Assembly (NCBI GenBank): GCA_937969505.1
Contig: CALBWA010000009.1
Coordinates: forward strand, 124,001 to 188,000
Reading direction: 5' to 3'
DNA from: an uncultured Erythrobacter sp.
GTDB taxonomy: Bacteria > Pseudomonadota > Alphaproteobacteria > Sphingomonadales > Sphingomonadaceae
DNA: 64,000 nt
Below, piece after piece: positions 52,125-60,909 of the stretch (its first letter is position 1; each line of letters begins with the position of its first letter). Position numbers and translations under genes: made by a program. Below the pieces are notes generated by a model. That model was not told where the DNA came from. It did not search any database and was given only the letters and a program-made list of their open reading frames with translations.

Positions 52125-53162
52125 ATGGTTGAAACGATTACGATCCGGCGCCCTGATGACTGGCACGTCCATTTGCGCGATGGCGACATGCTGCGCGATT
52201 GCGTGGCCTATACTGCGCGCCAGTTTGCCCGCGCCATTGTCATGCCCAATCTGACCCCACCCGTGATCGATACGCAAAGCGCAATTGCTTATCGCGATCG
52301 GATTATGGCCGCTGTGCCTGCCGGAATGGCCTTCACTCCGCTGATGACATGCTACCTCACCGACAACACCGACGCAGACGATCTTGCGCGCGGCAAGGCG
52401 CAAGGCGTGTTCACCGCGGCCAAGCTTTACCCGGCCAACGCCACGACCAATTCCGCCCACGGCGTAACCGACATGGCACGGCTGGACCCGGTGTTTGCCA
52501 GGATGCAGTCCGATGGCATCATTCTTTGCATTCATGGTGAAGTGACCGAGGGCGAGATCGACATTTTCGACCGCGAAGCGGAATTTATCGAGCGCCATTT
52601 GCGAGGTATCGTCAGCCGCTTTCCCGAACTGAAGATCGTGTTTGAACACATCACTACCAGCGATGCGGTCGAGTTTGTAGAAGCTGCCGGTGACAATGTT
52701 GCCGCCACGATTACACCGCAGCATCTGCACATCAACCGCAACGCGATGCTGGTGGGTGGAATGCAGCCGCATGCCTATTGCCTGCCTGTGGCCAAGCGCG
52801 AGGCGCATCGTCTCGCCTTGCGAAAGGCCGCAGTATCGGGCTCAACAAAATTCTTTCTTGGCACGGACAGCGCCCCCCATACCCGCGAAGCCAAGGAATC
52901 GGCTTGCGGTTGCGCCGGCATTTTCAATGCACCCTATGCTCTTGAGAGCTATCTTGCCGTGTTCGAGGAAGAAGGCGCTCTCGACAAATTTGAAGGTTTC
53001 GCCTCGCTCCATGGGCCAGCGTTCTACGGTCTGCCAGTAAATCAAGAACGGATCACACTGACCCGCAACGGGGTCGATGTTCCGCAGATGCTGCAAGCCG
53101 CAGGTTCGGACATCGTGCCCTTCCACGCGGGACAGCGGCTGGACTGGACGCTTACGCTCTAG
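52125..53162 (+). CDS. pyrC: Dihydroorotase (type II, E. coli class)
   Basis: A 345-residue zinc amidohydrolase that cyclises carbamoyl aspartate to dihydroorotate in pyrimidine synthesis. Signatures: RPDDWHVHLRDGDML (HxH), FTAAKLYPANATTNS with the carbamylated Lys, CIHGEVTEGEIDIFDREAEF, ITPQHLHINRN and LGTDSAPHTREAKES. Start as annotated fits the class. Convergent with rarD, overlapping it by 11 bases. Confidence 0.97.
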   Translation: MVETITIRRPDDWHVHLRDGDMLRDCVAYTARQFARAIVMPNLTPPVIDTQSAIAYRDRIMAAVPAGMAFTPLMTCYLTDNTDADDLARGKAQGVFTAAKLYPANATTNSAHGVTDMARLDPVFARMQSDGIILCIHGEVTEGEIDIFDREAEFIERHLRGIVSRFPELKIVFEHITTSDAVEFVEAAGDNVAATITPQHLHINRNAMLVGGMQPHAYCLPVAKREAHRLALRKAAVSGSTKFFLGTDSAPHTREAKESACGCAGIFNAPYALESYLAVFEEEGALDKFEGFASLHGPAFYGLPVNQERITLTRNGVDVPQMLQAAGSDIVPFHAGQRLDWTLTL

Positions 53163-54084
53163 GCCGCGAAAGGTTGGCAGCAGCAACCTGATTGGGTTGG
53201 TGCACGCGCCAAAGGTCCCATACGAAAATCGCAATGGCCGTCCAAATCAGGATAAAGCTGCCCAATTGAACGGGTTTCAACTCTTCGCCGAAAACAGCGA
53301 GGCCCAACAGGAAGACGATGGTGGGCGCGAGATACTGGACGAAGCCAAGCGTTGAATAATTCATCCGGCGCGCAGCAACAGCAAACAGTAGCAAGGGAAC
53401 GGCGGTGACCACACCGCTGAAGATGATCACCGCGGTCATGTAAGTGGTGACCCCGAATGCTGAACCCGTATCGCTCTGCGAATAAAACCAGATTACTGCC
53501 ATCGACGGGACAATCAGGATCATCGTCTCGATGGTCAGGCCGGGCAAGGATCCAACATCGACTTGCTTGCGAACCAGTCCGTACAGGGCAAAGCTTCCCG
53601 CCAGTGTCAGGCTGATCCACAGGCTGGTGATGGCACCTGCCAGCAAAATTGCAACGGCCAGGCTGGCCAGGGCAACCGCAATCCAGCGCAGGCGCGTCAG
53701 ACGCTCGCCCAGAAACACCGTCGCCAACAGGACATTGATCAGCGGATTGAGGTAATATCCCATGCTGGCAGCATACACCTGATCATTCACAATCGCCCAG
53801 ACATAGACCAGCCAATTGATGGCAATCAGAGCGGCACTGAGCAACAGGGCAAGCATCGAACGCCAGTTAGACAAAGCGCTAAGCAACGCCCCGAATTGCC
53901 CACGAAATGCAACAATCAGCAGGCAAAAGGGCAAAGTCCACACAATTCGCCACCCGACAAATTCAAATGGCGGGACGGATTTCACCAGCCAAATGTACAA
54001 CGGCAGGAAGCCCCAGATCAGATAGGCACCGAGCGCCGCCGGCAACCCCGATTTACTTGCTGTCTGATCCTGTTTTCGCATCAT
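53152..54084 (-). CDS. rarD: RarD-type EamA (DMT) transporter
   Basis: A 310-residue membrane protein with ten predicted helices. ALGAYLIWGFLPLYIWL and GYYLNPLINVLLATVFLGERL are RarD hallmarks (EamA family). RarD proteins were first linked to chloramphenicol sensitivity; the transported molecule is uncertain. It ends in a basic tail (ANLSRPRA). Single gene, overlapping pyrC at the 3' end. Confidence 0.92.
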   Translation of the reverse strand: MMRKQDQTASKSGLPAALGAYLIWGFLPLYIWLVKSVPPFEFVGWRIVWTLPFCLLIVAFRGQFGALLSALSNWRSMLALLLSAALIAINWLVYVWAIVNDQVYAASMGYYLNPLINVLLATVFLGERLTRLRWIAVALASLAVAILLAGAITSLWISLTLAGSFALYGLVRKQVDVGSLPGLTIETMILIVPSMAVIWFYSQSDTGSAFGVTTYMTAVIIFSGVVTAVPLLLFAVAARRMNYSTLGFVQYLAPTIVFLLGLAVFGEELKPVQLGSFILIWTAIAIFVWDLWRVHQPNQVAAANLSRPRA

Positions 54085-54263
54085 TCAGCCCCCTAGGCGG
54101 CAGTGATACAGGCGGCAAGCCACCATTCGTCGCTGATTTCCGTTCGGTTCATCGCATGAACGAAAATCTGCCGATCCCGTTGCAATCCATTCAGGTTCAG
54201 CACCGTAAATATGAACACATCAAATGGCATCGCGTAATTTTCCGAGATATGGAAGGACAGACA

Positions 54264-54755
54264 ATGTTCGGACTCAAGGCGAAACATTCAGCAATTGCAG
54301 CAGCGGCTGCACTTTCGGTCGCAGCGTTGGCCAGCCCGGCGGCGGCAGCCGATCTGGGGCCGATCGCCCAACCATTCGCTCCGGGTGCATTCGAAACTGT
54401 GAGCCCGGCACAAGTGTTCGGTGATACAAGTTTCGAGCATCACGGGAAAAAGAAGTATCGCAAGGGCAAGAAGTACAAGCGTCATCATAGCCGTTATGAC
54501 CGTCATGGTCGCTACGATGATCGTTACGATCAACGTGTCCGTTATGACACACGCGTATGGCGTGGCCGCGACGGTCGGGCCTATTGCCGCCGCGACGACG
54601 GCACCACTGGCCTCTTGATCGGAGCAGGTGTCGGCGCGCTCATCGGAAATGAGATTGCCGGCCGCGGAGACCGGACACTTGGTGCCATTCTGGGTGCTGC
54701 AGGCGGTGCTCTGCTTGGCCGTGAAATTGATCGCAGTGGCTACCGCTGCCGCTAA
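54264..54755 (+). CDS. Glycine-zipper envelope protein
   Basis: A 163-residue secreted protein. A signal peptide (about residues 1-29, ending PAAAAD) is followed by a positively charged Lys/Arg/His/Tyr-rich segment (KKYRKGKKYKRHHSRYD) and RAYCRRDDGTTG. The end is a glycine-zipper 2TM-like domain (LLIGAGVGALIGNEIAGRG, LGAILGAAGGALLG) with two short hydrophobic stretches. Such proteins are usually outer-membrane or periplasmic and stress-related. Start at ATG 54264, preceded by GGAAGGACAG; an ATG at 54249 would shift that site inside the gene. Confidence 0.85.
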   Translation: MFGLKAKHSAIAAAAALSVAALASPAAAADLGPIAQPFAPGAFETVSPAQVFGDTSFEHHGKKKYRKGKKYKRHHSRYDRHGRYDDRYDQRVRYDTRVWRGRDGRAYCRRDDGTTGLLIGAGVGALIGNEIAGRGDRTLGAILGAAGGALLGREIDRSGYRCR

Positions 54756-54823
54756 AGATTATACAGAATCAACATCTTGGGCCATTCCCACCAATGGCCT
54801 GGGCGCGGTTCTTTGGAATCGCG

Positions 54824-54861
54824 GGAAGCGTTCCTTTGCCAAACGGCGGAGGGACGCTTCC
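54824..54861. terminator. Hairpin between the glycine-zipper gene and astD
   Basis: GGAAGCGT (54824-54831) and ACGCTTCC (54854-54861) pair perfectly over 8 bases with a 22-base loop in the 124-base convergent gap. No T-run follows on either side, so terminator function is uncertain. Confidence 0.4.
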
Positions 54862-54879
54862 GTACATCTGGGGCAGGTT

Positions 54880-56361
54880 TCAGTCGTCCTTCGGCGCAGG
54901 TTCAGGTGCCAGGCCGATACCAATATTGGCTCGTGGCTGTTCCATCTCTGTGCTTGCCACAGGATAAGCGCAATAGTCGGCAGCGTAATAGGCCGCAGGG
55001 CGATGATTGCCGGACAGACCTATTCCGCCAAATGGTGCAGCCGACGATGCGCCATTGGTCGGCTTGTTCCAGTTGATGATTCCTGCCCTGACGCTAGCCC
55101 AGAAGCGGTTGTAGTCCGCGGGCGTTCCACCAACAAGCGAAGCAGACAGGCCGAACCGCGTGTTGTTTGCCTCTGCAATTGCAGATTCAAAATCGGGTAC
55201 CCGGATCACCTGCAGGATCGGACCGAACAATTCCATGTCGGGCCGGTCTTCTACCTCGGTGGTATCGATGATCCCCGGCGTAAGCAGGGGCAGTTCGGCG
55301 TCGGGACGCCGCATATGCTTTAAGACCTTGCCGCCGTTCGCCAGAAAATGGACAAAGCTGTCACTCAACAGATCAGCCGTTTCGTTATCGATCACCGGTC
55401 CCATGAACGGGGCCGGATCTGCAAACGGTTCATCCACGATCAGCTTGCGTGTCAGTTTGAGCACCTCTTCCATCAGGGGCTCGTAAAGATGGTCCAGCAC
55501 GACAAGTCGCCGCGCCGCGGTGCACCGTTGCCCGGCCGTGGTGAAAGCCGACTGCACTATCAGGACTGCGGCTTCTGCCAGTTTGGGAGTGTCGATCACC
55601 ACCAGCGGGTTGTTACCACCCATTTCCAACGCAACGATCTTGCGCGGATCGGTGGCGAGCTTGCGATTGATTGCAACGCCGCCCTGGACTGATCCGGTGA
55701 ACAGCACGCCATCAATCCCATCGTGGCCGACCAATGCCTGGCCAGTTTCAAGCCCGCCAATCGCTAATTGCACAACATTGTCCGGCAGGCCCGCCTCGAG
55801 GAAGCAATCCACCAGAAATTCACCCACGGCAGGAGTTTTCTCACTCGGCTTGAAGATTACCGTATTGCCCGCAATCAACGCCGGAATGATGTGCCCATTG
55901 GGCAGGTGAGCGGGGAAATTGTAAGGCCCCAGCACAACCATGACGCCATGCGGTTTATGGCGAACGGCTGCGGTCCCCTGCAGGGCGCTGTTAAGCCGTT
56001 TCTTGCCCGTGCGTTCGGCATAGGCATTGACCGAAATTTCGACCTTGTTGATCACCGCATCGACTTCGGTGCGCGCTTCCCACAAGGGTTTGCCCGTCTC
56101 GCGTGCAATCAATTCGGCAAAGGGCTCCGCGACTGAGCGGACATGATTTGCAAACTGTCTGACCAGTTCGATCCGCCGGGTCAGATGTTGCGCAGCCCAT
56201 TCCGGCCATGCCTTGCGCGAATGCTCCACGCATTGGTCGACGTCGCTCGCAGAGCCGCGCCACAGTTCCTTTCCGGTCGCGGGCTCTAAAGAGACGAAGG
56301 TTTGGTCGGTCAAAGTTTTCGGATCCTCTATTGTTGTTCGGTTAGTCTGCTTCTGGACCAT
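54880..56361 (-). CDS. astD: N-succinylglutamate 5-semialdehyde dehydrogenase
   Basis: A 493-residue aldehyde dehydrogenase of the AstD class in the arginine succinyltransferase pathway. ALEMGGNNPLVV holds the general-base Glu and TTAGQRCTAARR the catalytic Cys. FGGIGLSGNHRPAAYYAADY is the AstD-specific C-terminal signature. Start set at ATG 56361; the frame opens 10 codons earlier at TTG. No astA, astB, astC or astE lies nearby. Its start is 30 bases after the selO stop, so the two are probably co-transcribed. Confidence 0.93.
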   Translation of the reverse strand: MVQKQTNRTTIEDPKTLTDQTFVSLEPATGKELWRGSASDVDQCVEHSRKAWPEWAAQHLTRRIELVRQFANHVRSVAEPFAELIARETGKPLWEARTEVDAVINKVEISVNAYAERTGKKRLNSALQGTAAVRHKPHGVMVVLGPYNFPAHLPNGHIIPALIAGNTVIFKPSEKTPAVGEFLVDCFLEAGLPDNVVQLAIGGLETGQALVGHDGIDGVLFTGSVQGGVAINRKLATDPRKIVALEMGGNNPLVVIDTPKLAEAAVLIVQSAFTTAGQRCTAARRLVVLDHLYEPLMEEVLKLTRKLIVDEPFADPAPFMGPVIDNETADLLSDSFVHFLANGGKVLKHMRRPDAELPLLTPGIIDTTEVEDRPDMELFGPILQVIRVPDFESAIAEANNTRFGLSASLVGGTPADYNRFWASVRAGIINWNKPTNGASSAAPFGGIGLSGNHRPAAYYAADYCAYPVASTEMEQPRANIGIGLAPEPAPKDD

Positions 56362-56391
56362 TGAAAAGGGCGGGATAGGTCCAAATTGCAC

Positions 56392-57813
56392 CTAAGTGGT
56401 TGGCATGTGGCCTTTTGGTAGCGGTGCTGGACCATGGGCCCGGCCCACCATCCGCAAGTTTGCAATCTTGTCATGCATGGGCGACCAGTCATCGCGCTGT
56501 TCTATCGCAGACCAGAGCGTTTCAACCTCGTCGATCAGCAGGGATTGCGGGGCTCCGCTCGACCAATAGTCATGCTCTTTCGCCACGGCGGTATAGGCAG
56601 ACGCCAGCACGGCTGCATCGCCTGTCAGACCGTGCCCGCCGCGATGCTTGAAGAAAAATGCGTCGGGTTGGACCCCGGTGTCGCGCATCGCAGCCTCGCA
56701 CGCTGCTACCAACTGCGCGTCCGTTTCCGGGCCCTTACTTTCTACACCCAAGCGCCAGCACCAGCGCCTCGCAACCGCCTCCATATAGAGCGGACCAAAG
56801 CGATTGAGCGCGGCCAGAAGCGGTTCGGAATCGGTCATCATTCGCATGACGACGGCAAATTGAGCGCAATTCCAATGCAGTGCCTCGGGCTGGCGGCCGA
56901 AGGAATAGAGCCCGGTCTGATCAAAATACGCGGCAGTGAAATCGGGGTCCCATCGCGGCAGAAAACGCCATGGGCCATAGTCAAAACTTTCGCCCGAGAC
57001 GTTCATATTGTCTGTATTGAGCACGCCGTGCACAAACCCGGCGACCATATAGCTGGCAGCCAGATCGGCCATGCGTTCGACCAGTTGATGCATCAGGATA
57101 ACCGCAGGTTCATCGCGACCCGGTGCATCATTGGGCGGCATTGGTCCCGGATATTGGGCAAGGCAATAGGTGATTAACTGCTCAAGGTGATCGGCCTCTT
57201 CCAGAAACAGCAGGCGCTGAAATGTCCCCATGCGAATGTGGCCATGACTCTGGCGAACCATGACGGCAGAACGCGCAGGGGAAGGCTCGTCATGCCGTTC
57301 CAACTCTTCACCAGTTTCCACGATGGACAAGGTACGCGATGTGTCGACCCCCAAAGCTTCGAGCAATTCTGTGGCCAGTACCTCGCGCACTGCGCCTTTG
57401 AGCGTCAAACGCCCGTCGGCCGTGCGGCTGAAGGGTGTCTGGCCTGATCCCTTGGTGCCCAGGTCGATCAAACGGCCATCACCATCGCGCATCTGGGCAA
57501 AGAGAAACCCCCGGCCATCGCCAATCTCCGGATTGTAATTGCGAAACTGGTGGCCGTGATATTTCAGCGCCAGCGGCTGGGGCAGATTGCCCTCCATTGG
57601 CTCAAACCGCCCGAAATGTGTCAGCCATTGATCATCGCTAAAGCCAGCCACCCCAATCTCGGCAGCAGCACGATCATTGCGAAAACGCAGAATGGTGTCG
57701 GGGAAGTTCGCCGGAGCGACAGCATCACCCAACCATTCGGCGATGTTTCCACGCGCAGGATCGGCAATCACGGGGTCGGGCCGGTATCCGGCGGCTTGCG
57801 GTTCGGCTCGCAT
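56392..57813 (-). CDS. selO: Protein adenylyltransferase SelO
   Basis: A 473-residue SelO pseudokinase, which transfers AMP to hydroxyl side chains of target proteins and is linked to oxidative stress. Conserved regions: LALKYHGHQFRNYNP, LIDLGTKGSGQTPFSR (AMP-transfer loop), and NTDNMNVSGESFDYGPW (metal-binding Asn/Asp). The usual selenocysteine/cysteine position at the very C terminus is absent, as in many bacterial forms. Start ATG 57813; the longer open frame reaches 58185 but overlaps the divergent hydrolase. It precedes astD. Confidence 0.93.
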   Translation of the reverse strand: MRAEPQAAGYRPDPVIADPARGNIAEWLGDAVAPANFPDTILRFRNDRAAAEIGVAGFSDDQWLTHFGRFEPMEGNLPQPLALKYHGHQFRNYNPEIGDGRGFLFAQMRDGDGRLIDLGTKGSGQTPFSRTADGRLTLKGAVREVLATELLEALGVDTSRTLSIVETGEELERHDEPSPARSAVMVRQSHGHIRMGTFQRLLFLEEADHLEQLITYCLAQYPGPMPPNDAPGRDEPAVILMHQLVERMADLAASYMVAGFVHGVLNTDNMNVSGESFDYGPWRFLPRWDPDFTAAYFDQTGLYSFGRQPEALHWNCAQFAVVMRMMTDSEPLLAALNRFGPLYMEAVARRWCWRLGVESKGPETDAQLVAACEAAMRDTGVQPDAFFFKHRGGHGLTGDAAVLASAYTAVAKEHDYWSSGAPQSLLIDEVETLWSAIEQRDDWSPMHDKIANLRMVGRAHGPAPLPKGHMPTT

Positions 57814-57924
57814 ATGGCAATAGTGGGGCCTGCAGCACGCAATCGCAAGCTGACATACCGCAAACAGCCAGAAGTGTTCACTGACCTGTATTCTTGACCG
57901 CCCTGCGCAAAGGCCCCCGATTTC

Positions 57925-58809
57925 ATGGATTTGCCCTACACCGACCGTTACTGGACCAGCCAGGACGGGCTTAAGCTCCATTACAGAGATTATGCGCCGC
58001 TGATGCAAAGCGATGCTGAGGAAAAAGCGCCCATTATCTGTCTGCATGGCCTGACCAGAAATTCGCGCGATTTTGCAGGCTTGGCGGAGAGGTTGCAATC
58101 CAAGCACAGAGTTCTGGTGCCGGAAATGCGGGGCCGCGGGCAAAGCGAATATGCCAAGGATTGGCAGACTTATACGCCGATGCATTACGTTGGCGATGTT
58201 CTGGGCTTGCTTGACGAGTTGAAGATTGCCCGATGCATTTCAATCGGCACGTCAATGGGCGGCTTGATGACGTTCATGATGGCAGCTGTTCGTCCAGGCC
58301 TGTTCGGCGGAGTCGTAATCAACGACATCGGCCCGGAAATCGATCCGGCAGGAATCGCGCGGATTGGCACCTATGTCGGGAAAGCGCGCAATTTTCCAAC
58401 TTGGGTGCATGCTGCCAAGGCACTGCAGGAAGGTGGCGCGTCGAGCTTCCCGCAATATGATTTGCAACGCTGGATTGAAATGGCCAAGCGCGTGATGGTG
58501 GTCAGTCAGAACGGTCGTATCGGATTTGACTATGATATGAATATCGCTGAGCCCTTCAAACAACCCGGCAATGCAGCACCGCCTGATTTGTGGCCCATGT
58601 TCGAAGCTTTGCGCGATGCGCCGGTAATGGTGTTACGGGGCGAATTGTCGGACATTCTAACGCCCGAGACGATTGAAGAAATGACGCGACGACACCCTGA
58701 TGTGCAAAGCGTGACTGTGCCCGGTGTGGGCCACGCCCCGATGCTGGATGAAGCCGAAGCACTTGCTGCAATCGATCATCTGCTGGAGCGGGTGGAGGCA
58801 AGCGCGTGA
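57925..58809 (+). CDS. Alpha/beta hydrolase
   Basis: A 294-residue alpha/beta hydrolase. CLHGLTRNSRDF is the oxyanion region, GTSMGGLMTFM holds the nucleophile Ser, and VPGVGHAPMLDE the catalytic His; the acid is probably in LRGELSDIL. It resembles ester/lactone hydrolases. It overlaps the downstream glycosyltransferase by 4 bases (GTGA), so the two are co-translated. Substrate unknown. Confidence 0.87.
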   Translation: MDLPYTDRYWTSQDGLKLHYRDYAPLMQSDAEEKAPIICLHGLTRNSRDFAGLAERLQSKHRVLVPEMRGRGQSEYAKDWQTYTPMHYVGDVLGLLDELKIARCISIGTSMGGLMTFMMAAVRPGLFGGVVINDIGPEIDPAGIARIGTYVGKARNFPTWVHAAKALQEGGASSFPQYDLQRWIEMAKRVMVVSQNGRIGFDYDMNIAEPFKQPGNAAPPDLWPMFEALRDAPVMVLRGELSDILTPETIEEMTRRHPDVQSVTVPGVGHAPMLDEAEALAAIDHLLERVEASA

Positions 58810-59966
58810 CCACCGTTTCAACTGGCGGGGCGGCGCGCGTCCTGCATTGCTTTTCGCGCTTCTCAGAAAAAGGTGGGAGCGACAATTCCGCATGGCGCGC
58901 AACCCGGCTTATGAACGCTTTTGGCAAAGCGCTGTCTCACACCATTGTGTCGGCCGAGCCTGACCAGCTGGACGCGTCGCACCTTGTAAAGTCCGGCGTT
59001 TCGGCCAGCTATCCGCGCGATTTTCCCGCGCTCAAGGGTTGGTCAACGCCCGGACGGCTGGTCGCATTGGCCAAGGTAATGCGCGATTACGATCTGATCC
59101 TGACCTATGGTTGGGGAGCCATGTCAGCCGTGATGGCGCACACCACTCTTGGTCAGGCGATGGGGCTGCCACCACTGATTCATCACGAAGGCGGTTTTGA
59201 CTCAGCGGAAACGCGCAAGCTGAAAGCAAGCCGCAATTGGTATCGGCGCATTGCTTTGGGCCGAGCCGCGGGACTGGTTGTCCCATCCGAACGGCTTGAG
59301 GGGATTGCGCTTGCCACTTGGTATCAGCCGATCGGCCGTGTGAAGACTATTGCCGATGGGATAGAAACCCGTGCCTTTGCCCGGAAATGTCGGCCAGATG
59401 CCTTGCGCGGGACGATAAAGCGCGAGGATGAAAAATGGCTCGGTGCATACGCTAGCGATACCAATGGGGCGCAGTTGGGCGATCTGGTTCGAGCCATGAC
59501 CAGGCTGCCCGATGCCTGGCAGCTGGTGATCCTGGGCGATGTGGCCAACAAGGACCAAGTCCGCGCGATAGCAGCCGAGATGGAGATCAGCCACCGCCTT
59601 CACATGCCCGGCACGCCGCGTGACCCTGCCAATGTGATGGGGCTGTTTGATATGTTCGCTCATGTCGCGCTGGACACACAATTTCCACTGGCTGCGGTCC
59701 AGGCGATGGCTGCCGGGGCGCCAATGGTGGGCTATGATGTGGGTGATCTTTCGGAAATTCTCACTCGGGAAAACGCAGCTTTTCTGGCAAAGCTGAATGA
59801 TGCAGTCGCATTGGGCGATGCAATCGAGCAAATGCATGGCACTGTAGGCCATGGGCAGCCGATAGGGTCACGGAATCAGGAACATGCCAGAGCGGTCTTC
59901 GACGAAAAGCCGATGATCGAAAGCTATCGGCGGCTTTATGCCAGCGCTCTTGGCCGGGAATTATAA
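58806..59966 (+). CDS. Glycosyltransferase, GT4/GT1-like
   Basis: A 386-residue GT-B-fold glycosyltransferase. The N-terminal Rossmann domain contains RVLHCFSRFSEKGGSDNSAW. The C-terminal domain has VVPSERLEGIALATW and the sugar-nucleotide region DMFAHVALDTQFPLAAVQAM with MAAGAPMVGYDVGDLSEI, like the EX7E-type region of GT4 but with Gln in the second position. Acceptor and donor are unknown; surface polysaccharide work is probable. Starts with GTG overlapping the hydrolase stop. Confidence 0.83.
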   Translation: MTTVSTGGAARVLHCFSRFSEKGGSDNSAWRATRLMNAFGKALSHTIVSAEPDQLDASHLVKSGVSASYPRDFPALKGWSTPGRLVALAKVMRDYDLILTYGWGAMSAVMAHTTLGQAMGLPPLIHHEGGFDSAETRKLKASRNWYRRIALGRAAGLVVPSERLEGIALATWYQPIGRVKTIADGIETRAFARKCRPDALRGTIKREDEKWLGAYASDTNGAQLGDLVRAMTRLPDAWQLVILGDVANKDQVRAIAAEMEISHRLHMPGTPRDPANVMGLFDMFAHVALDTQFPLAAVQAMAAGAPMVGYDVGDLSEILTRENAAFLAKLNDAVALGDAIEQMHGTVGHGQPIGSRNQEHARAVFDEKPMIESYRRLYASALGREL

Positions 59967-60098
59967 GGACAAAGTCGGCAAGCTCGCTTAAGCGGGCATT
60001 CAAGTGATGGTGGACAGGATGGCTGCGGCATTGCGGATCACGCCCCGCCACCCTAAAAGCGGCCCCGAAACGATACATTTGCAAGAAAGAGCCCGACC

Positions 60099-60887
60099 TT
60101 GGCGCTGATACCTGGAAGCGGAAAACCCCCGGAAGATAAAGAGGCCGAACGCAAGGCTGCGCAGGACGCTGTCTTCATGCGAGAGATCGATGACGCCGTG
60201 CGTCAGGATCAATTTTCCGACTTTGCCAAGACTTATGGCAAGCCGCTGCTCGCAATTCTGGTCGCGGGACTGGTCGGCTTTGGCGGCTATCTCTTCTGGC
60301 AAACGCAAAGCGAGAAATCACTGGAGGAGCGGTCTGAAAAGCTGGTCGCAGCTCTTGATCAGGCCCAGGCGGGCAATTTCGACAGTGCAGAAACTGCCGC
60401 TGCAGCTCTGGTAGAAGAGGGCGATGGTGGAGCAGCCATTTCTGCGCAGATGTTGCGGGCCAGTGTCGCCATGGATCAAGGCAAACCGCAAGAAGCTGCT
60501 GAGTTGTTCGCCTCGGTTGCGGCCAATGAAGATGCGCCGGAAGTTTTGCGTAATATCGCAATGATCCGCGCGATGACTGCCAATTTCGATGATCGCGATC
60601 CGCAGGAGGTGGTTGACGCCATGCTACCACTGGCCGTTCCAGGCGAACCGTTTTTCGGAAGCGCTGGTGAACTGGTTGCAATGGCTTATCTCGAACAGGA
60701 TAAAACGGACGAGGCGGGCGCAATGTTCGGCGAGATTGCCCGGTCCGATGATGTGCCTGAAACCCTGCGTGCACGCTCGCGCCAGATGGCCGGACTGCTG
60801 GGTGTTGATGCGATCGAAGATGTGGAAGAATTGCTTGAAGAACAAAGTGTTGATGCTGCTGGTGATGCCCAGCTGGTGTCGCCATAG
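60099..60887 (+). CDS. TPR-repeat protein of the YfgM type
   Basis: A 262-residue protein with a cytoplasmic N-terminal region (REIDDAVRQDQFSDFAKTYG), one membrane helix (about residues 49-68) and a periplasmic alpha-helical TPR-like part. YfgM-type proteins associate with SecYEG and periplasmic chaperones. It starts at TTG 60099 with AAGAAAGAG upstream; the family N terminus MALxP fits. It precedes bamB by 22 bases, a widely conserved pairing (the third partner, der, is not present here). Confidence 0.87.
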   Translation: MALIPGSGKPPEDKEAERKAAQDAVFMREIDDAVRQDQFSDFAKTYGKPLLAILVAGLVGFGGYLFWQTQSEKSLEERSEKLVAALDQAQAGNFDSAETAAAALVEEGDGGAAISAQMLRASVAMDQGKPQEAAELFASVAANEDAPEVLRNIAMIRAMTANFDDRDPQEVVDAMLPLAVPGEPFFGSAGELVAMAYLEQDKTDEAGAMFGEIARSDDVPETLRARSRQMAGLLGVDAIEDVEELLEEQSVDAAGDAQLVSP

Positions 60888-60909
60888 GTTCGTACAGGAA
60901 GCTCCTTAA

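Noticed and set aside
59983-59998. CGCTTAAGCG palindrome downstream of the glycosyltransferase
   Set aside because: Short, with no T-run; not enough for a terminator or operator call.
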